Of a DNA stretch of 64,000 nt, positions 47,135 to 59,151 are shown piece after piece. The notes under the pieces are model-generated. The model was not told the origin of the DNA. It made no database searches and saw only the letters and a list, made by a program, of their open reading frames with translations. The DNA is taken from NCBI GenBank assembly GCA_903813345.2, contig CAIIXF020000009.1, positions 27,068,740 through 27,132,739 of the forward strand, written 5' to 3'. The position numbers were made by a program, and so were the translations under genes. Position 1 is the first letter of the stretch. Each line of letters opens with the position of its first letter. This DNA comes from Owenia fusiformis. Lineage: Eukaryota; Annelida; Polychaeta; Sabellida; Oweniidae.

Positions 47135-47719
47135 ATATGTTTATTTGTGTATGATTCCTTATACTTGAGAAATATTCAGGAGATTATAGCAATTATTTTT
47201 AAATTGCAGTTTTGTGGAACATAATATTTGTAAATGGTACCTTAAAAAGGATTTCATTATTTAGAACATGGGATCTTCAACAGATGAGTAATGGCAAATA
47301 AACTTGATCATCCAACTATTTTGGCTAGGAGTTTAACTTTCCATATATTTCTTGAAAAGAAGTTGCATTTCTTGTAGATGGGATTAGAATTGTGAATAAT
47401 TGTATATAGATTACTATATTTTTGGGTGAAAGAGTTATTTTCTTAAAGGATTGTTTCTAAATAGTCATAGTCATTCAGTATTTACATTTTTTGACCGAAA
47501 CATTTGATGTGATGCATATTTTTAGCTCACATGGATGAGTACTGAGCTATTGTTATTGTCCACTTTTTTGTATAGTATGCATGTAGAATTTCATATGTTG
47601 TGCATGATTTCATCATTTTATTACACAATTCTGTTCGTAAGAAAGTTCTATGTAAGCTACATATTGATAAATTGTGTAAACTTAGTGATGTTTTCGCAAA
47701 TTTATGAAAACTACAATTA

Positions 47720-49290
47720 GTCATTTATTCATGAACTTGGTGAACTTAATGATGTGTTTCTAGTTCATGAAAACTTCACTAAATCATTTATTTATGAACT
47801 CTGGAAACTTAATGATGTGTTTGTAGTTCATGAAAATTTCACTAAATCATTTATTCATGAACCCTTTGAACTTAATGATGTGTTTGTAGTTCATGGAAAT
47901 TTCACTAAATCATTTTTTCATGAACCTTATGAACTTAATGATGTGTTCCTAGTTTATGAAGACTTCAATTTAATAATTTATTCATGAACTTTGAGAACTT
48001 AATGATGTGTTTGTAGTTCATGAAAACTTCATTAAATCATTTATTCATGAACCCTTTGAACTTAATGATGTGTTTGTAGTTCATGGAGACTTCACCAAAT
48101 ATTTTATTCATGAACTTTGCAAACTTAATGTTATGTTCCTAGTTCATGAAAATTTCATTAAATCATTTATTCATGAACCCTTTGAACTTAATGATGTGTT
48201 TGTAGTTCATGGAAATTTCACTAAATCATTTTTTCATGAACCTTATGAACTTAATGATGTGTTCCTAGTTTATGAAGACTTCAATTTAATAATTTATTTA
48301 TTAACTTTGAGAACTTAATGATGTGTTTGTAGTTCATGAAAACTTCATTAAATCATTTATTCATGAACCCTTTGAACTTAATGATGTGTTTGTAGTTCAT
48401 GGAGACTTCACCAAATATTTTATTCATGAACTTTGCAAACTTAATGTTATGTTCCTAGTTCATGAAAATTTCATTAAATCATTTATTCATGAACCCTTTG
48501 AACTTAATGATGTGTTTGTAGTTCATGGAAATTTCACTAAATCATTTTTTCATGAACCTTATGAACTTAATGATGTGTTCCTAGTTTATGAAGACTTCAA
48601 TTTAATAATTTATTCATGAACTTTGAGAACTTAATGATGTGTTTGTAGTTCATGAAAACTTCATTAAATCATTTATTCATGAACCCTTTGAACTTAATGA
48701 TGTGTTTGTAGTTCATGGAGACTTCACCAAATATTTTATTCATGAACTTTGCAAACTTAATGTTATGTTCCTAGTTCATGAAAATTTCATTAAATCATTT
48801 ATTCATGAACCCTTTGAACTTAATGATGTGTTTGTAGTTCATGGAAATTTCACTAAATCATTTTGTCATGAACCTTATGAACTTAATGATGTGTTCCTAG
48901 TTTATGAAGACTTCAATTTAATAATTTATTCATGAACTTTGAGAACTTAATGATGTGTTTGTAGTTCATGAAAACTTCACCAAATATTTTATTTTTGAAC
49001 TTTGCGAACTTTATGTTATGTTTCTAGTTCATGAAATCATTCATTCATGAACCTGCTGAACTTTGAGAACTTAATAATGTGTTTGTAGTTCATTCAATCA
49101 TTCATTCATGAACCTGCTGAACTTAATGATGTGTTCGTAGTTCATGAAAATTTCACTAAATCATTTATTCATTAACTATGTGAACTTAATGATGTGTTCA
49201 GAGTACACTTAATCATTTATTCACGAACTTCATAATAATGATGTGTTCATGAAATTTCACTCAATCTTTTATTCATGAAATTTTTGAAAA
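47720..49290. repeat. 63-bp satellite with 316-bp higher-order repeat
   Basis: Basic unit about 63 bp (TTCATGAAC...CTTAATGATGTGTTTGTAGTTCATG...TTCACTAAATCATTTAT). Between 48007 and 48935 units are organised as a five-unit higher-order repeat, with almost identical copies starting at 48007, 48323 and 48639 (period 316). Apparent frames (VHENFTKSFIHEPFELNDV) follow from a 63-base unit being divisible by three. They break at each 316-base period, so this is not a protein gene. Confidence 0.93.
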
Positions 49291-49693
49291 CTTCACTGAA
49301 CCATTTTCCTGGTCTGTTGTTGGTAAAAGATGAAGTTGTGAGTGATGTTCTCATGTGTTAAAAGTGTGAATATTCTTCAAGAGTTGTTGAGATTTATATT
49401 TGTATATTTTTTGAATCATTACCGTTTGAGTTCTTTTCAGTATTCTTGAGATGCCAAATTTATATAAACTGCAATATATCTGATTTTTCAATTTATTATA
49501 TATGCAGAATGTGTTATGTGTATATGAGACCACTTTATTAATTTGTCTTAAGGATGTGACTATTACATGTGCCAGTTTTAATTTTAGTGATAGTCAAATG
49601 TGATTCATAGTTCATTGTTTGTTAATTCTGTACATATAAATGCATGTCAACAATAAATGTATATATTAAAACACTCACAAGGCAAAGGTTGCA

Positions 49694-49879
49694 CTAAAAT
49701 AGTCCTAAAGCATCCTCATATTTTGGATTTTTTTGATCAAACATTTGATATCTTCCATTGAGAAATAATAATGGTAGAAACCTGTTCTCTCCTAAGGGAT
49801 CATTTTCAGGATCGCATCCTTGAGCCTTTTCTTTGAAATGCTTCATAGTACAGGATCTGAGAAATGCAAAGCCATTCTC
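49694..49879 (-). CDS. Possible terminal exon of an unidentified gene
   Basis: After a good acceptor (TTAGTTGTTTTCAG on the minus strand), 61 codons read ENGFAFLRSCTMKHFKEKAQ onward, then PLLFLNGRYQMFDQKNPKYE and end DALGLF-stop. Composition is protein-like and unrepetitive. I do not recognise the family and found no upstream exons between here and 58.7 kb. It could equally be a chance frame or a retrocopy fragment. Confidence 0.3.
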   Translation of the reverse strand, partial: ENGFAFLRSCTMKHFKEKAQGCDPENDPLGENRFLPLLFLNGRYQMFDQKNPKYEDALGLF

Positions 49880-50360
49880 CTGAAAACAACTAATTGTTGA
49901 TATTGAATGATTGATCAAGAGAGTTTACCACTGAAAGGTAGGAGAAGGAATTGTCTGGTCTTCTCGTACTTGGAGTATTTCCTCCTATGTCTCCTAATCT
50001 AGAACTTGAATTTACACTTACATTTACTTGCAATTACACAAGTGAAGTTCTGAAAAATTTGAGAGATGCTGTACATATATTTTTAGATGTGCACTTGTCT
50101 ATTGGATTCATGTGGTCAGATATAGCTTGTAAACTGCAATTTTCATGTTATACTCGAAGCATATTGTTTGTATTTTGTTAAGAATCGTATTTACTTCACT
50201 ACAAAGGTGCAAAATATGTGCAAAATATATGCACAATGTACTGATTATACATGTGTTAAATGTACTAACTGTACATGTATTAAATGTACTGACTGTACAT
50301 GTATTAAATGTACTGACTGTACATGCATATAAAATACACCACTGTTGCACTAGTTCAGTG

Positions 50361-50946
50361 TAGAGGTGTCAAGTATTAACCGGTTAACCGGTTAACCGCC
50401 GATAATGCCTTGACCGGTCTGAGTTTTTATGGGCGGTTAGTTGACCGTGTATAATTCTGTTATTTCCCGCGCTTATTTTGCATGCTAATCCGTTTGGTTT
50501 TATGGTGTCAGTTTCACGTAAGCTACTCATACATGTCATAAGTCCCATAACTCCTTACAAACATCCAATCAGCAACTTTAATCCCTGCCACATTGCTTTC
50601 CCGCGCTTACTTTGCATTTTAATCTGTTTGTTTTTCAAGCGTCAGTTTCATGTGAGCTACTCATACATGTGATAGGTCCGATAATTCCTTACAAACATCC
50701 AATCAGCAACTTTAATCCCTGCCACATTGCTTTCCCGCGCTTACTTACATAGAATAGCGTAAAGCTTGACGAACGTAAAAAATAAACGCCGATATATCAT
50801 TTTTCCAATTTTTTTCAACTTTCAAGATCGAAGATGAAGATTTCATTTGAAATTATAAGTTCAAATTTCCCGCCGGTTAACCGACTTTAACCGGTAAAAA
50901 CCCCCGGTTAACCGGTTAATGCTCAAGCGGTTAATTGACACCACTA
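50361..50946. mobile_element. Non-autonomous hAT element (586 bp)
   Basis: Ends TAGAGGTGTCAA and TTGACACCACTA, with an exact 8-bp duplication GTTCAGTG (50353-50360 and 50947-50954). The palindrome TTAACCGGTTAACC recurs at both ends. An internal pair of about 100-bp direct repeats (CATACATGTCATAAGTCC / CATACATGTGATAGGTCC) is also visible. No transposase. Confidence 0.87.
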
Positions 50947-51595
50947 GTTCAGTGTATAGATGCATTTATACGGGTTGTGATAATGGCATTTACCTTGCTG
51001 GGTGTAACACCTCACATTTTTTGTACGTCTAAATTGATTTCGAAGAAATCTTTAATGTGTCCAAATGCATGTATAATTTGGAAAATAACTTTATTGAAGT
51101 TAAATGTCACTTCGTTTTTTGGTGAGATTTATTAAAAAATAAAAATATTCTTACATTTACCATGGTACTGTTAATAGGAATATCCATTTGATTTAAATTT
51201 CCCTGCAGACAAATAAACTGTTGAATTCATTCATTTTTTGAATGGCTATAGTGTACAGTTTTGAAAAATTATGTACAAGTTGCTGCAAATTTTCTTGGTA
51301 TTTTATTATTAGTTTCCTTAGCAACATCAGTGACATCCGATCACAACTTTTTAAACTAACAAGTTGAGAGTTATTCTATTATGTCACAGTTTTTATAGAC
51401 CTAAAGGATGTTCATAACTTTTGATCTGATCAGTATTACTTTCAAATGTCTCATTCAATGCTTTCTTATTGCTAATGGGTCACTTACATGTATATGAGCC
51501 CAAAGATAAGGAACCATGTGATTGTTAGAACGAATATGGTATCTATTCCCTGGTCCATATATGGATTGATTTTCCCAATTCATATAGTTTCAGAC

Positions 51596-51897
51596 CAAGG
51601 AGGATTGGCTCCCAGAGTGCACCACCGATATTCTGTCCCATATATGGAAATGTCGTGACACAAAATTTGAATTCAAACGGCCATTTTGTTCACTTCAAGA
51701 TTTGAATCGTGAATTTTGGTCTTACATCTTAACGAAAAATTCCAAAACTCACAAGAAATGATCGAAATATTGGTATGAATCTTCTGGACTGTTTATTTTG
51801 AATTTATAGTCGCTTATAATTTCAGAAAATAACGACATTACAACGTTTTCATTGTTGGAAAATATCGATGTTCGATCCTGGGAGCCAATCCTCCTTG
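51596..51897. mobile_element. TIR element with 9-bp target duplication (MULE-like)
   Basis: Perfect TIRs CAAGGAGGATTGGCTCCCAG and inverse, flanked by GTTTCAGAC at 51587-51595 and 51898-51906. A 9-bp duplication is typical of Mutator-like elements. Non-coding. Confidence 0.75.
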
Positions 51898-52190
51898 GTT
51901 TCAGACATACTTTAATTGCTAACGAGGTATAGTTTTACCTGTAAATCAAAGGTAATAACCAGACCTCATGATAGGGTGAGCTTGCTCGGCAGTATCATGG
52001 ATAAGGCACGGGGCTATATGTATTGCGAGCTTGGCAGTATGTTCAGCTCATTGAGGATCCTGGAATACTTCTGGTACATTGAGGTCTGGTCTGATACACA
52101 TCTGCCTATAACATGCATTATGTGCCAACCTGTTCTTGTTGAATGATGGTTGATAGGTACAGCTAGGTAACTGTAATTCCACTACTTGTA

Positions 52191-53530
52191 ATTATCCCAT
52201 CGAACAAAGTTCGGAGGGATATAGGGAACGCCTCCGTCCGTCCGTCCGTCCGTCCGTCCGTCCGTACGTACGTCCGTCCGTCCGTACGTACGTCCGTCCG
52301 TCCGGGCAATAACTCAAATACCGTTGGCCCGATTTTGTTCATATTTTGTACACATATACCCTATGGGGGTAGAAGTTCTGCTCGAAAGCCAATTTTCAAA
52401 ATGGCCGATCATTTCAAAATGGCGGCCATTTTAGTGCCGATTTTACAGTAATTTAGGTGTAATATGTAAAACTGTAATAGCAATATGTTTTAAATGTAAA
52501 AAAATTATAAAGGACATTAATAATGCTACAAATGTAGATATTAAAGAAGCACATGGCAGCCATCTTGAAAAATGGCGGCCTTTACTCGTCATTTTACGAT
52601 TTTTGCTGTAACTCAAAAAATAGTGGAGCGATTTTGTTCATATTTGGTATGTGAATTCTATAAGCATTGCACACTGTCTAAAGACACTTTTGGTAGAAGG
52701 CGGCCATTTTGAAAAATGGCCGCTATTTTAACGTCTTTTACTATAACTCGAAAAGTAGTGGAGCGATTTTGTTCATGTTTGGTATGTGAATACTATAAGC
52801 ATGGCACACTGTCCTATGACACTTTTGGTAGAAGGCGGCCATTTTGAAAAAAAATTGAAAAATGGCCACCATTTTAACATATTTTACTATAACTCGAAAA
52901 GTAGTGGAGCGGTTTTGTTCATATTTGGTATGTGAATACTATAAGCATGGCACACTGTCCTTAATGACACTTTTGGAAGAAGGCGGCCATTTTGAAAAAA
53001 ATTTTGAAAAACGGCTGCCATTCTAACGTATTTTACTATAACTCAAAAAGTAGTGGAGCAATTTTGTTCATATTTGGTATGTGAATACTATAAGCATGGC
53101 ACACTGTCTATTTCTAATGACACTTTTGGTAGAAGGTGGCCATTTTGAAAAATGGCCGCCATTTTAACGTATTTTACTATAACTCGAAAAGTAGTGGAGC
53201 GATTTTGTTCATATTTGATATGTGAATACTTTAAGCATGGCACATTGTCTAATAAAACTTTGGGGAGTACTCGGCCATTTTGAAAAATGGCCACCATTTT
53301 TATGTGTGTTATTTTACAAGTACGTGTGCGATTTTTCAAAAATTTTAGAGGTGGCTACTTAAAAGTATATTATTTCTTCTGATGACAACTTGGCTAGTGA
53401 GCAACCATTTTGAAAATGGTGGCCTTTCTGGTGTGTTGTTTTATGATATTTGCTATTCGTTTGTAAAAATGCCAGCCATTTCTGTTCGATGGGATTCGCT
53501 ACGCTTTGGCGTTGCCGTTGTTCTGGTTAT
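52191..53530. mobile_element. Dispersed element with ATCCCATCGAAC ends, CCGT run and internal tandem units
   Basis: Starts ATCCCATCGAACAAAGTTCG (52194), then CCGT repeats (about 52232-52305). Several internal units of about 140-150 bp follow, with TAGTGGAGCGATTTTGTTCA and GCGGCCATTTTGAAAAATGG. The inverse end GTTCGATGGGAT is at 53484-53495, with a conserved tail. Relative of 38570-39335. Short frames in it are not genes. Confidence 0.75.
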
Positions 53531-54503
53531 ATCTGCATTATTTGTACCTTTGTAATCTTTTAAAGGTGGAATAAAGGATCAAATATAAATTGCTGTTCTG
53601 TTATTTTAATGAAAAGTACAAGAACTTGGAGATTGCCAAATTATTTCATCTTTCTGCATTGAGGTTCACACATATGTCCTCTCATACAACAGTCATTGCA
53701 TCAATGCTGACGGTGACATTATTTTTTGTCCATAATCATTGATGAAATTTCAAAACTGAAAAGATGTGTTACTTGTACATCTTTACAAACTATGAACTAT
53801 ATATGTGGTGATGTCATGTGGCTAATGTTAACACTGGAGGAGAATAATTTCAATACTCCAAGGAACACAAAATTGTTTAGAAATGCATATATTTACTAAT
53901 ACTATTACATTAGTTTTATTTGAAAAATATGTCACACCATAATGGTAAAATGAACAATGGTATGAAGTACCCCAGAATGTAAGTTGGAGTAATATTTTTA
54001 AATGGATAGATGGAGTTTTTGCCAATATGTCTGCCAGATCAACAATAGACTTTGACCATGGCAGAATGATAAATTTAGACTGGCAGAACATTTGATCTGC
54101 AATCCCTAGCATCGTGGTACGCCACGCCCTCGCCAATCCTATCCTTCTGCGACGCAACAGAGAGTATGCTATGAGTATCAGAATGAATTCCTTGTATTAC
54201 ATCAATTGAACAGCAGACTGATTTTACAATAATATGTATTACATCAATCGTTTGCAATAGCCACGGTAGCATCAAGTGGTATAATTGTAATGTTAACTGC
54301 TCTGAAGAGTTCTACAAATATCTGGCCATATATTTCCTCATGTCCAGCCTTGACTAGCACTTTATAGGGACAAGCTACTTGTGAAGGCTCTGTGTAGGAA
54401 ATAATATTTGAAGTAGGGTACTGAACATGGTTTTACATCAAGACCTCATGTTTGTTGTCCAGCTACCTTTTCTTACATAAGCTGAGGAAAGTGCTCCTAT
54501 CTT

Positions 54504-54665
54504 GTATCAAGCCCCCGCACACACAAACACCCCCCCCCCCTTGGAAATGAATAAACCTAGTCTTGTATCAAGCCCCTGTACACACATACATCCCCCCACC
54601 TTGAATATGACCATCCATGGGGAAAACTTACTTAGGTCAACTTGTATCAAGCCCCTGTATAGCAT
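54504..54665. repeat. Short tandem repeat, CTTGTATCAAGCCCC unit
   Basis: Three diverged copies of CTTGTATCAAGCCCCTGTA with C-rich tails. The downstream frame 54707-54931 has no recognisable family. Confidence 0.5.
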
Positions 54666-55349
54666 ACTTTTTGTTTAGGACCCTCCATACAAATATTGGG
54701 AAATAAATGGATGAAGGACCAGACATTCAATGTAAAACTACACTGAAAACTTTCATTTACTTGTCTAAAATTGTTACATTAATGAAGAAATGGCAGCATT
54801 TGGCGGGCTCACATGGAAAAAAGTGGATTTCTTCTAAACAAGATAAAAATGGGTGCTTGGACGAATGGTTAAATTCCCGCATTGGACCCATTCGAAATGC
54901 AATTGACGAACAATTTGGTTCGGACGAATGACAAATACATTTGTCCATACATTTTTGATGGATGGACAGACAGACAGTCAGACATACAGATGAAAGATAT
55001 AGGAATGATCAAAGTTTTCATTTTTTATTAGCAGTCAGCAGCAGGTGTAGGAGAGGAAGAAAATACCTTCCTACACTCCCCTGTCTTCATGGACTTATAT
55101 TTCTTGATTAAGAGCATCAAAGTTAGAAATCATTGTCTTGTTACCTTCGAAACGACTTTATTATTCATAAGACTGAATGTACTTTTATTGCTTTCTTTTA
55201 TTAGTTTACGGTACTTTGAACTGCAACAGATATTTCATATCGATATGTTTTTTAAGAAGTAATCACTTAAGATTGCAAGTAAATCAGGATCTCTGCAACA
55301 TCTTAATACCTGTAACATAAATCGAGATGAATACTTCAACTGAAACCCA

Positions 55350-56070
55350 TCATAAGAAGGGAAAGTGACACGCTTACTGGATATCTAAAGGATCGGTGTC
55401 AATATGGCTTTTGAAATACATGTACACTTCATAATGTTATAAACTAGATTAAGATAGATGTTATCAAAGAAATTAATCTTAGATTGTTTTCCCTATAGAC
55501 ACCTCTCCTTTGTAGAAAGAAAAAGTGACACGTTTACCAAATATCTAAAGGATGGGTGTCAATAGGCAGCTAATATGGTTTCTGAAACACACTTAATAAT
55601 TTAATAAATTAGGTTACAATAGATGTTCTCAAAGAAATTAATATTGGGTTCTAACAGTTAAAATATGAGGTATCCTTATAGACACTTCTCTGTAGAAGAA
55701 AAACGTGACACCCTTATTATATACTTTAAATCTAAAGGATGGGTGTCAATAGGCAATCAATATGGTCTTGGAAAAATGTACACTTCATAATGTAATAAGC
55801 TAGATTACAATAGATGTTCACAAATAAATTAATATTGGATTGTTATGTTTGAAATATGAGGTGTCCTTATAGACATCCCTCCTTTGTAGAAGAAAAATGT
55901 GACATGTTTACCCAATATCTAAAGGATGGGTGTCAATAGGCAACCGATATGGTTTTTGAAATACACTTCATTATCTAATAAACTATGTTACAATTGATGT
56001 TCTCAAAGAAATTAATTTTGGATTGTTACAGTTGAAATATGATTGTCCTTATAGACACCTCTCCTTTCTG
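55350..56070. repeat. Four-copy tandem repeat, about 160-195 bp unit
   Basis: GTGACACGTTTACC-type starts at 55365, 55525, 55705 and 55899. Each is followed by ATCTAAAGGATGGGTGTCAA and later TCAAAGAAATTAAT and CTTATAGACACCTCTCC. Diverged, so old. Confidence 0.8.
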
Positions 56071-56532
56071 ATTTGGTTTTGGGCATGCTAGGTAAATTAC
56101 ATGGTGACCATTTAAAATTTTTACCTTAATGATTTACGCAAGGGTAGAATTAAATGTATTACAGATTTGATGATTATTGTAAAATCGCCAAACATGAATT
56201 GTGGGTAGTGAATCTCATTCAGCGAACATTGAACATAGTACTTAGGTTATTTCAGAGAGAAAATATTATTGTGTATTAATAGATGTAAGGCTAATTAATG
56301 TTACAACAGAGCAAAGCGTATGAACTTGAATGAAATCAAAGCGAGTAAACAAAGGCTTACTGATGTTAATAAAGCTTTAAATATATCATTTGGTGAATGC
56401 CTGCTGCAAAACAGTCAATAAAAAGAATCTGTATTGACGTTAAATGAATAACATACGGTATAATGGTAAAGTTGAAAAGAAACTGATTTGTGCAAATACA
56501 AATATGCGAGGCGTAACTGTGATCTAAAAATT

Positions 56533-56755
56533 AAGGGAGGCAAATTTAAATAGGTGAGACAAATCTAAATAGGTGAGGCAAATTTAAATAGGTGAGATAA
56601 ATCTAAATAGGTGAGGCAAATCTAAATAGGTGAGGCAAATCTAAATAGGTGAGACAAATCTAAATAGGTGAGGCAAATCTAAATAGGTGAGACAAATCTA
56701 AATAGGTGAGGCAAATCTAAATAGGTGAGGCAAATCTAAATAGGTGAGCCAAAAA
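56533..56755. repeat. 19-bp minisatellite
   Basis: About eleven copies of GTGAGGCAAATCTAAATAG, with GTGAGACAAATCTAAATAG variants partly alternating. No gene. Confidence 0.92.
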
Positions 56756-57336
56756 TTGAGTTAGATGAAGCATTATATTATCACTAGCCTTTATTTTTCA
56801 TAGTTTTTATTAAAAAATGTTTGATTTCATATATCTTTCTGTAAAATTTTGAAGAGACGGCTGCCTGCATCATGCTTGGCTACACCCATGAAAAAGTATT
56901 GTTGGTATGATAAAATGTTGAGAGAGGAATGTAGTGTATAATACAATTCAAATATACATGTATGTTATTAAATCTCTAGTTCTTCACATTAAGGTGAAAT
57001 CGTGTGAAATGAGCAGGAAAAAGATGACATTTTAATCCAGTTTGTTTACAATTTTTCAACTTCTGAATTCATATTCATTCCGAGTGTAATTCAAGACTTT
57101 TGTTGACTTATCACTTATCAGGCTTTAGAATAACTATCAGCATAACACACATCATCATCCATTATTAAGAATCAATTTATAAAACCCAATTATATCAGAT
57201 TCCGGATACAAAATGCCCTCAATTTTTAATGTGTTATTACTTTTGCTTATAAAGATATATTTTGCTTATAAATCATATGTGTTGAAGCAATTTCATAAAC
57301 AACTACATGAATATTGGTTTGGCATGACATTTATCA

Positions 57337-57476
57337 TGTCACCATCACAAGTGGTGAGATATTGGTATTATTCTCTAACTTTTTTGTGAACAGTGTTCGG
57401 CAGTTGGTGTTTGGGGTCTGGTGTTTGGCAGTTGGTGTTCGGTGGTCAGCATCTGTAACAAATGACAGGTGGTGAT
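57337..57476. repeat. Short repeat related to 22051-22150
   Basis: TGTCACCATCACAAGTGGTG at the left, GCAGTTGGTGTTCGG inside and CAGGTGGTGATATTTT at the right. Same small family as the copy upstream of eEF2K. Confidence 0.5.
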
Positions 57477-58715
57477 ATTTTGCGTGTAAACTATTAATCA
57501 AGACTAATTAGACAATTACAAGAACAAGGTATAAGATTTTACAGATAATATATTTAAAATTCACATTTCACAATATTTTGTATTGGACATTAATTTTCTC
57601 ATTCAGATACATCTTCACTCCCTAATTATACCTACCTTCATCCTTGGCTCCCATTGTCTTCCTTTTGGAAAGATATATATTGGATAAATCAAGATGTAAT
57701 AACTCCTCAATAAAAAGAAATTAATGAATATTATGTAAAAGCATGTGATCAAGCTGCCAGTTTTTTAAAATTTATTTTTGTTATTATGAAATATTTATTT
57801 CCTAATGTATATCAATTATCATTTAAATCATCAATTAATTAATATACAGAAGATTGCAAGATACATATACACTGCTATAGATAAATAAACAAGAGGAAGG
57901 AATAACCCAGAATTCTAAGATGAACCTCTCTTCATTTAAAGATATACCTAGAGGTTGAAAATATGTTATCTTTGAGTTCTGGGTTCTTTCTCCTCTTATG
58001 AGTAACAGTCTGATTGATGGATTATAAACAAGGGCATCGAAATTACATATTTAACTTGGTGGTGCACATATGTGTGAAATAGAGGAAATGGGAATATGCA
58101 TTGATTAAATTTACTTGGATAAACAATATATAATTCGATAAATAACAATAAAAAATTTAATCCATAATGTTCAAGATTGACCAAAGGATGTAAAAACATT
58201 TGCTAAACCACTTTTAATTAATTATGTCATTTTATTATCATCATTAGTTGATAAAGTTAGCAAAACAAAATATTTCAAATTAATCAATAAACATGTAGAA
58301 ATGAAAAACATTAATGTGTCAGGAGTTAAACTGTAAAGCAACATTTCTGCAGCTGGGTGTCAAGTTAAAACCCATTCCAAGACTTGATTCGATGAAAGAA
58401 TCAAATAATCCTGTATCAATTACAAAATAGAAGGACTGACATTAAGTAGATAGTGATAAAAGTCCAATTCATTCTTAGCTGGAGTCAGTCGTCACAATTA
58501 ATCGTCACTGGCTTGCTTGGCGGAGGTAAGAACTATTGATAAAATATTAACACTACACTTAAAGGGCTTCACTAAATGAAATAATAAAAAATTATCATCA
58601 TTATTGGTGATAAATCAAGGTTTGCACAAGAAATCAACGTCAAGATCTAGACAATGTTATATTACAAGGATTAGGATCAATCCACGTTTGTAGTTGTTGA
58701 AAACACACTGGAAAC
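57477..58715. other. Upstream region of the GPCR gene
   Basis: AT-rich, no repeat or gene recognised. Expected to hold the promoter and 5' UTR of the receptor. Confidence 0.4.
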
Positions 58716-59151
58716 ATGATTGGGAACTGGAGCGAAGGAAAAATACTTGTAAGTTTTTGTATAGCTTTTGTATGGAACATTGGGTTTGTTACAACACAGA
58801 CAACCACAACTAATTGTACAACAGGAGAAATAATAGTCAGTGATTGGGACCCTGATATCGTCAAAGATTACGATGGAGACCCACCTGCGTATAAAGAAAC
58901 GTGGGACGTTGCCCTCAAAGTGACATTCTACACCATTGCTATGGTGTTGGCGATTCCAGGGAACATTGTCGTAATCATAATCATAGCCAAGAGCAAGCGA
59001 ATGCGGACAATGACAAACTTGTTTTTGGTGAATCTTTCAATATCTGACCTAATGGTGGCGCTGGTGTGTATGTGGGCACATATGGGGGTAGGGATTGCCC
59101 CAGAGTGGCCATTTGGGTCATTTGTCTGCAAGTTCAACTACTTTTGGCAAG
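58716..59151 (+). CDS. Rhodopsin-family peptide GPCR, first coding exon (partial)
   Basis: 145 codons plus one base, then a donor (CAAG|GTTAGT). A probable signal peptide (hydrophobic about 9-27) and an extracellular N-terminus with NWS and NCT glycosylation sites precede TM1 (about 67-92, IAMVLAIPGNIVVIIIIAKS, with the class A GN). Intracellular loop 1 is KRMRTMTN. TM2 has LFLVNLSISDLMVALVCM, with the conserved NLxxxD. A WPFGSFVCK extracellular-loop motif supplies the disulfide Cys, and the start of TM3 is FNYFWQG. The phase-1 split after WQ corresponds to the intron seen before the MSVSAS segment in NPFF/SIFamide/orexin-like receptors. The ligand cannot be assigned. TM3-TM7 are not in the window, so the first coding intron exceeds 4.8 kb. 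Confidence 0.85.

Noticed and set aside
47754-48935. Four repeat-protein frames (VHENFTKSFIHEPFELNDV)
   Set aside because: Satellite units of 63 bp give open frames by divisibility; each higher-order period of 316 shifts the frame, and stops separate them.
53088-53339. Minus-strand repetitive frame
   Set aside because: Part of the tandem units in the 52191-53530 element; translation mirrors the repeat.
53828-54275. Overlapping minus-strand frames (MRRRRIGLARAW... and DVIQGIHSDTHS...)
   Set aside because: Partly protein-like, but two different frames overlap, no domain is recognised and no splice sites join them to anything.
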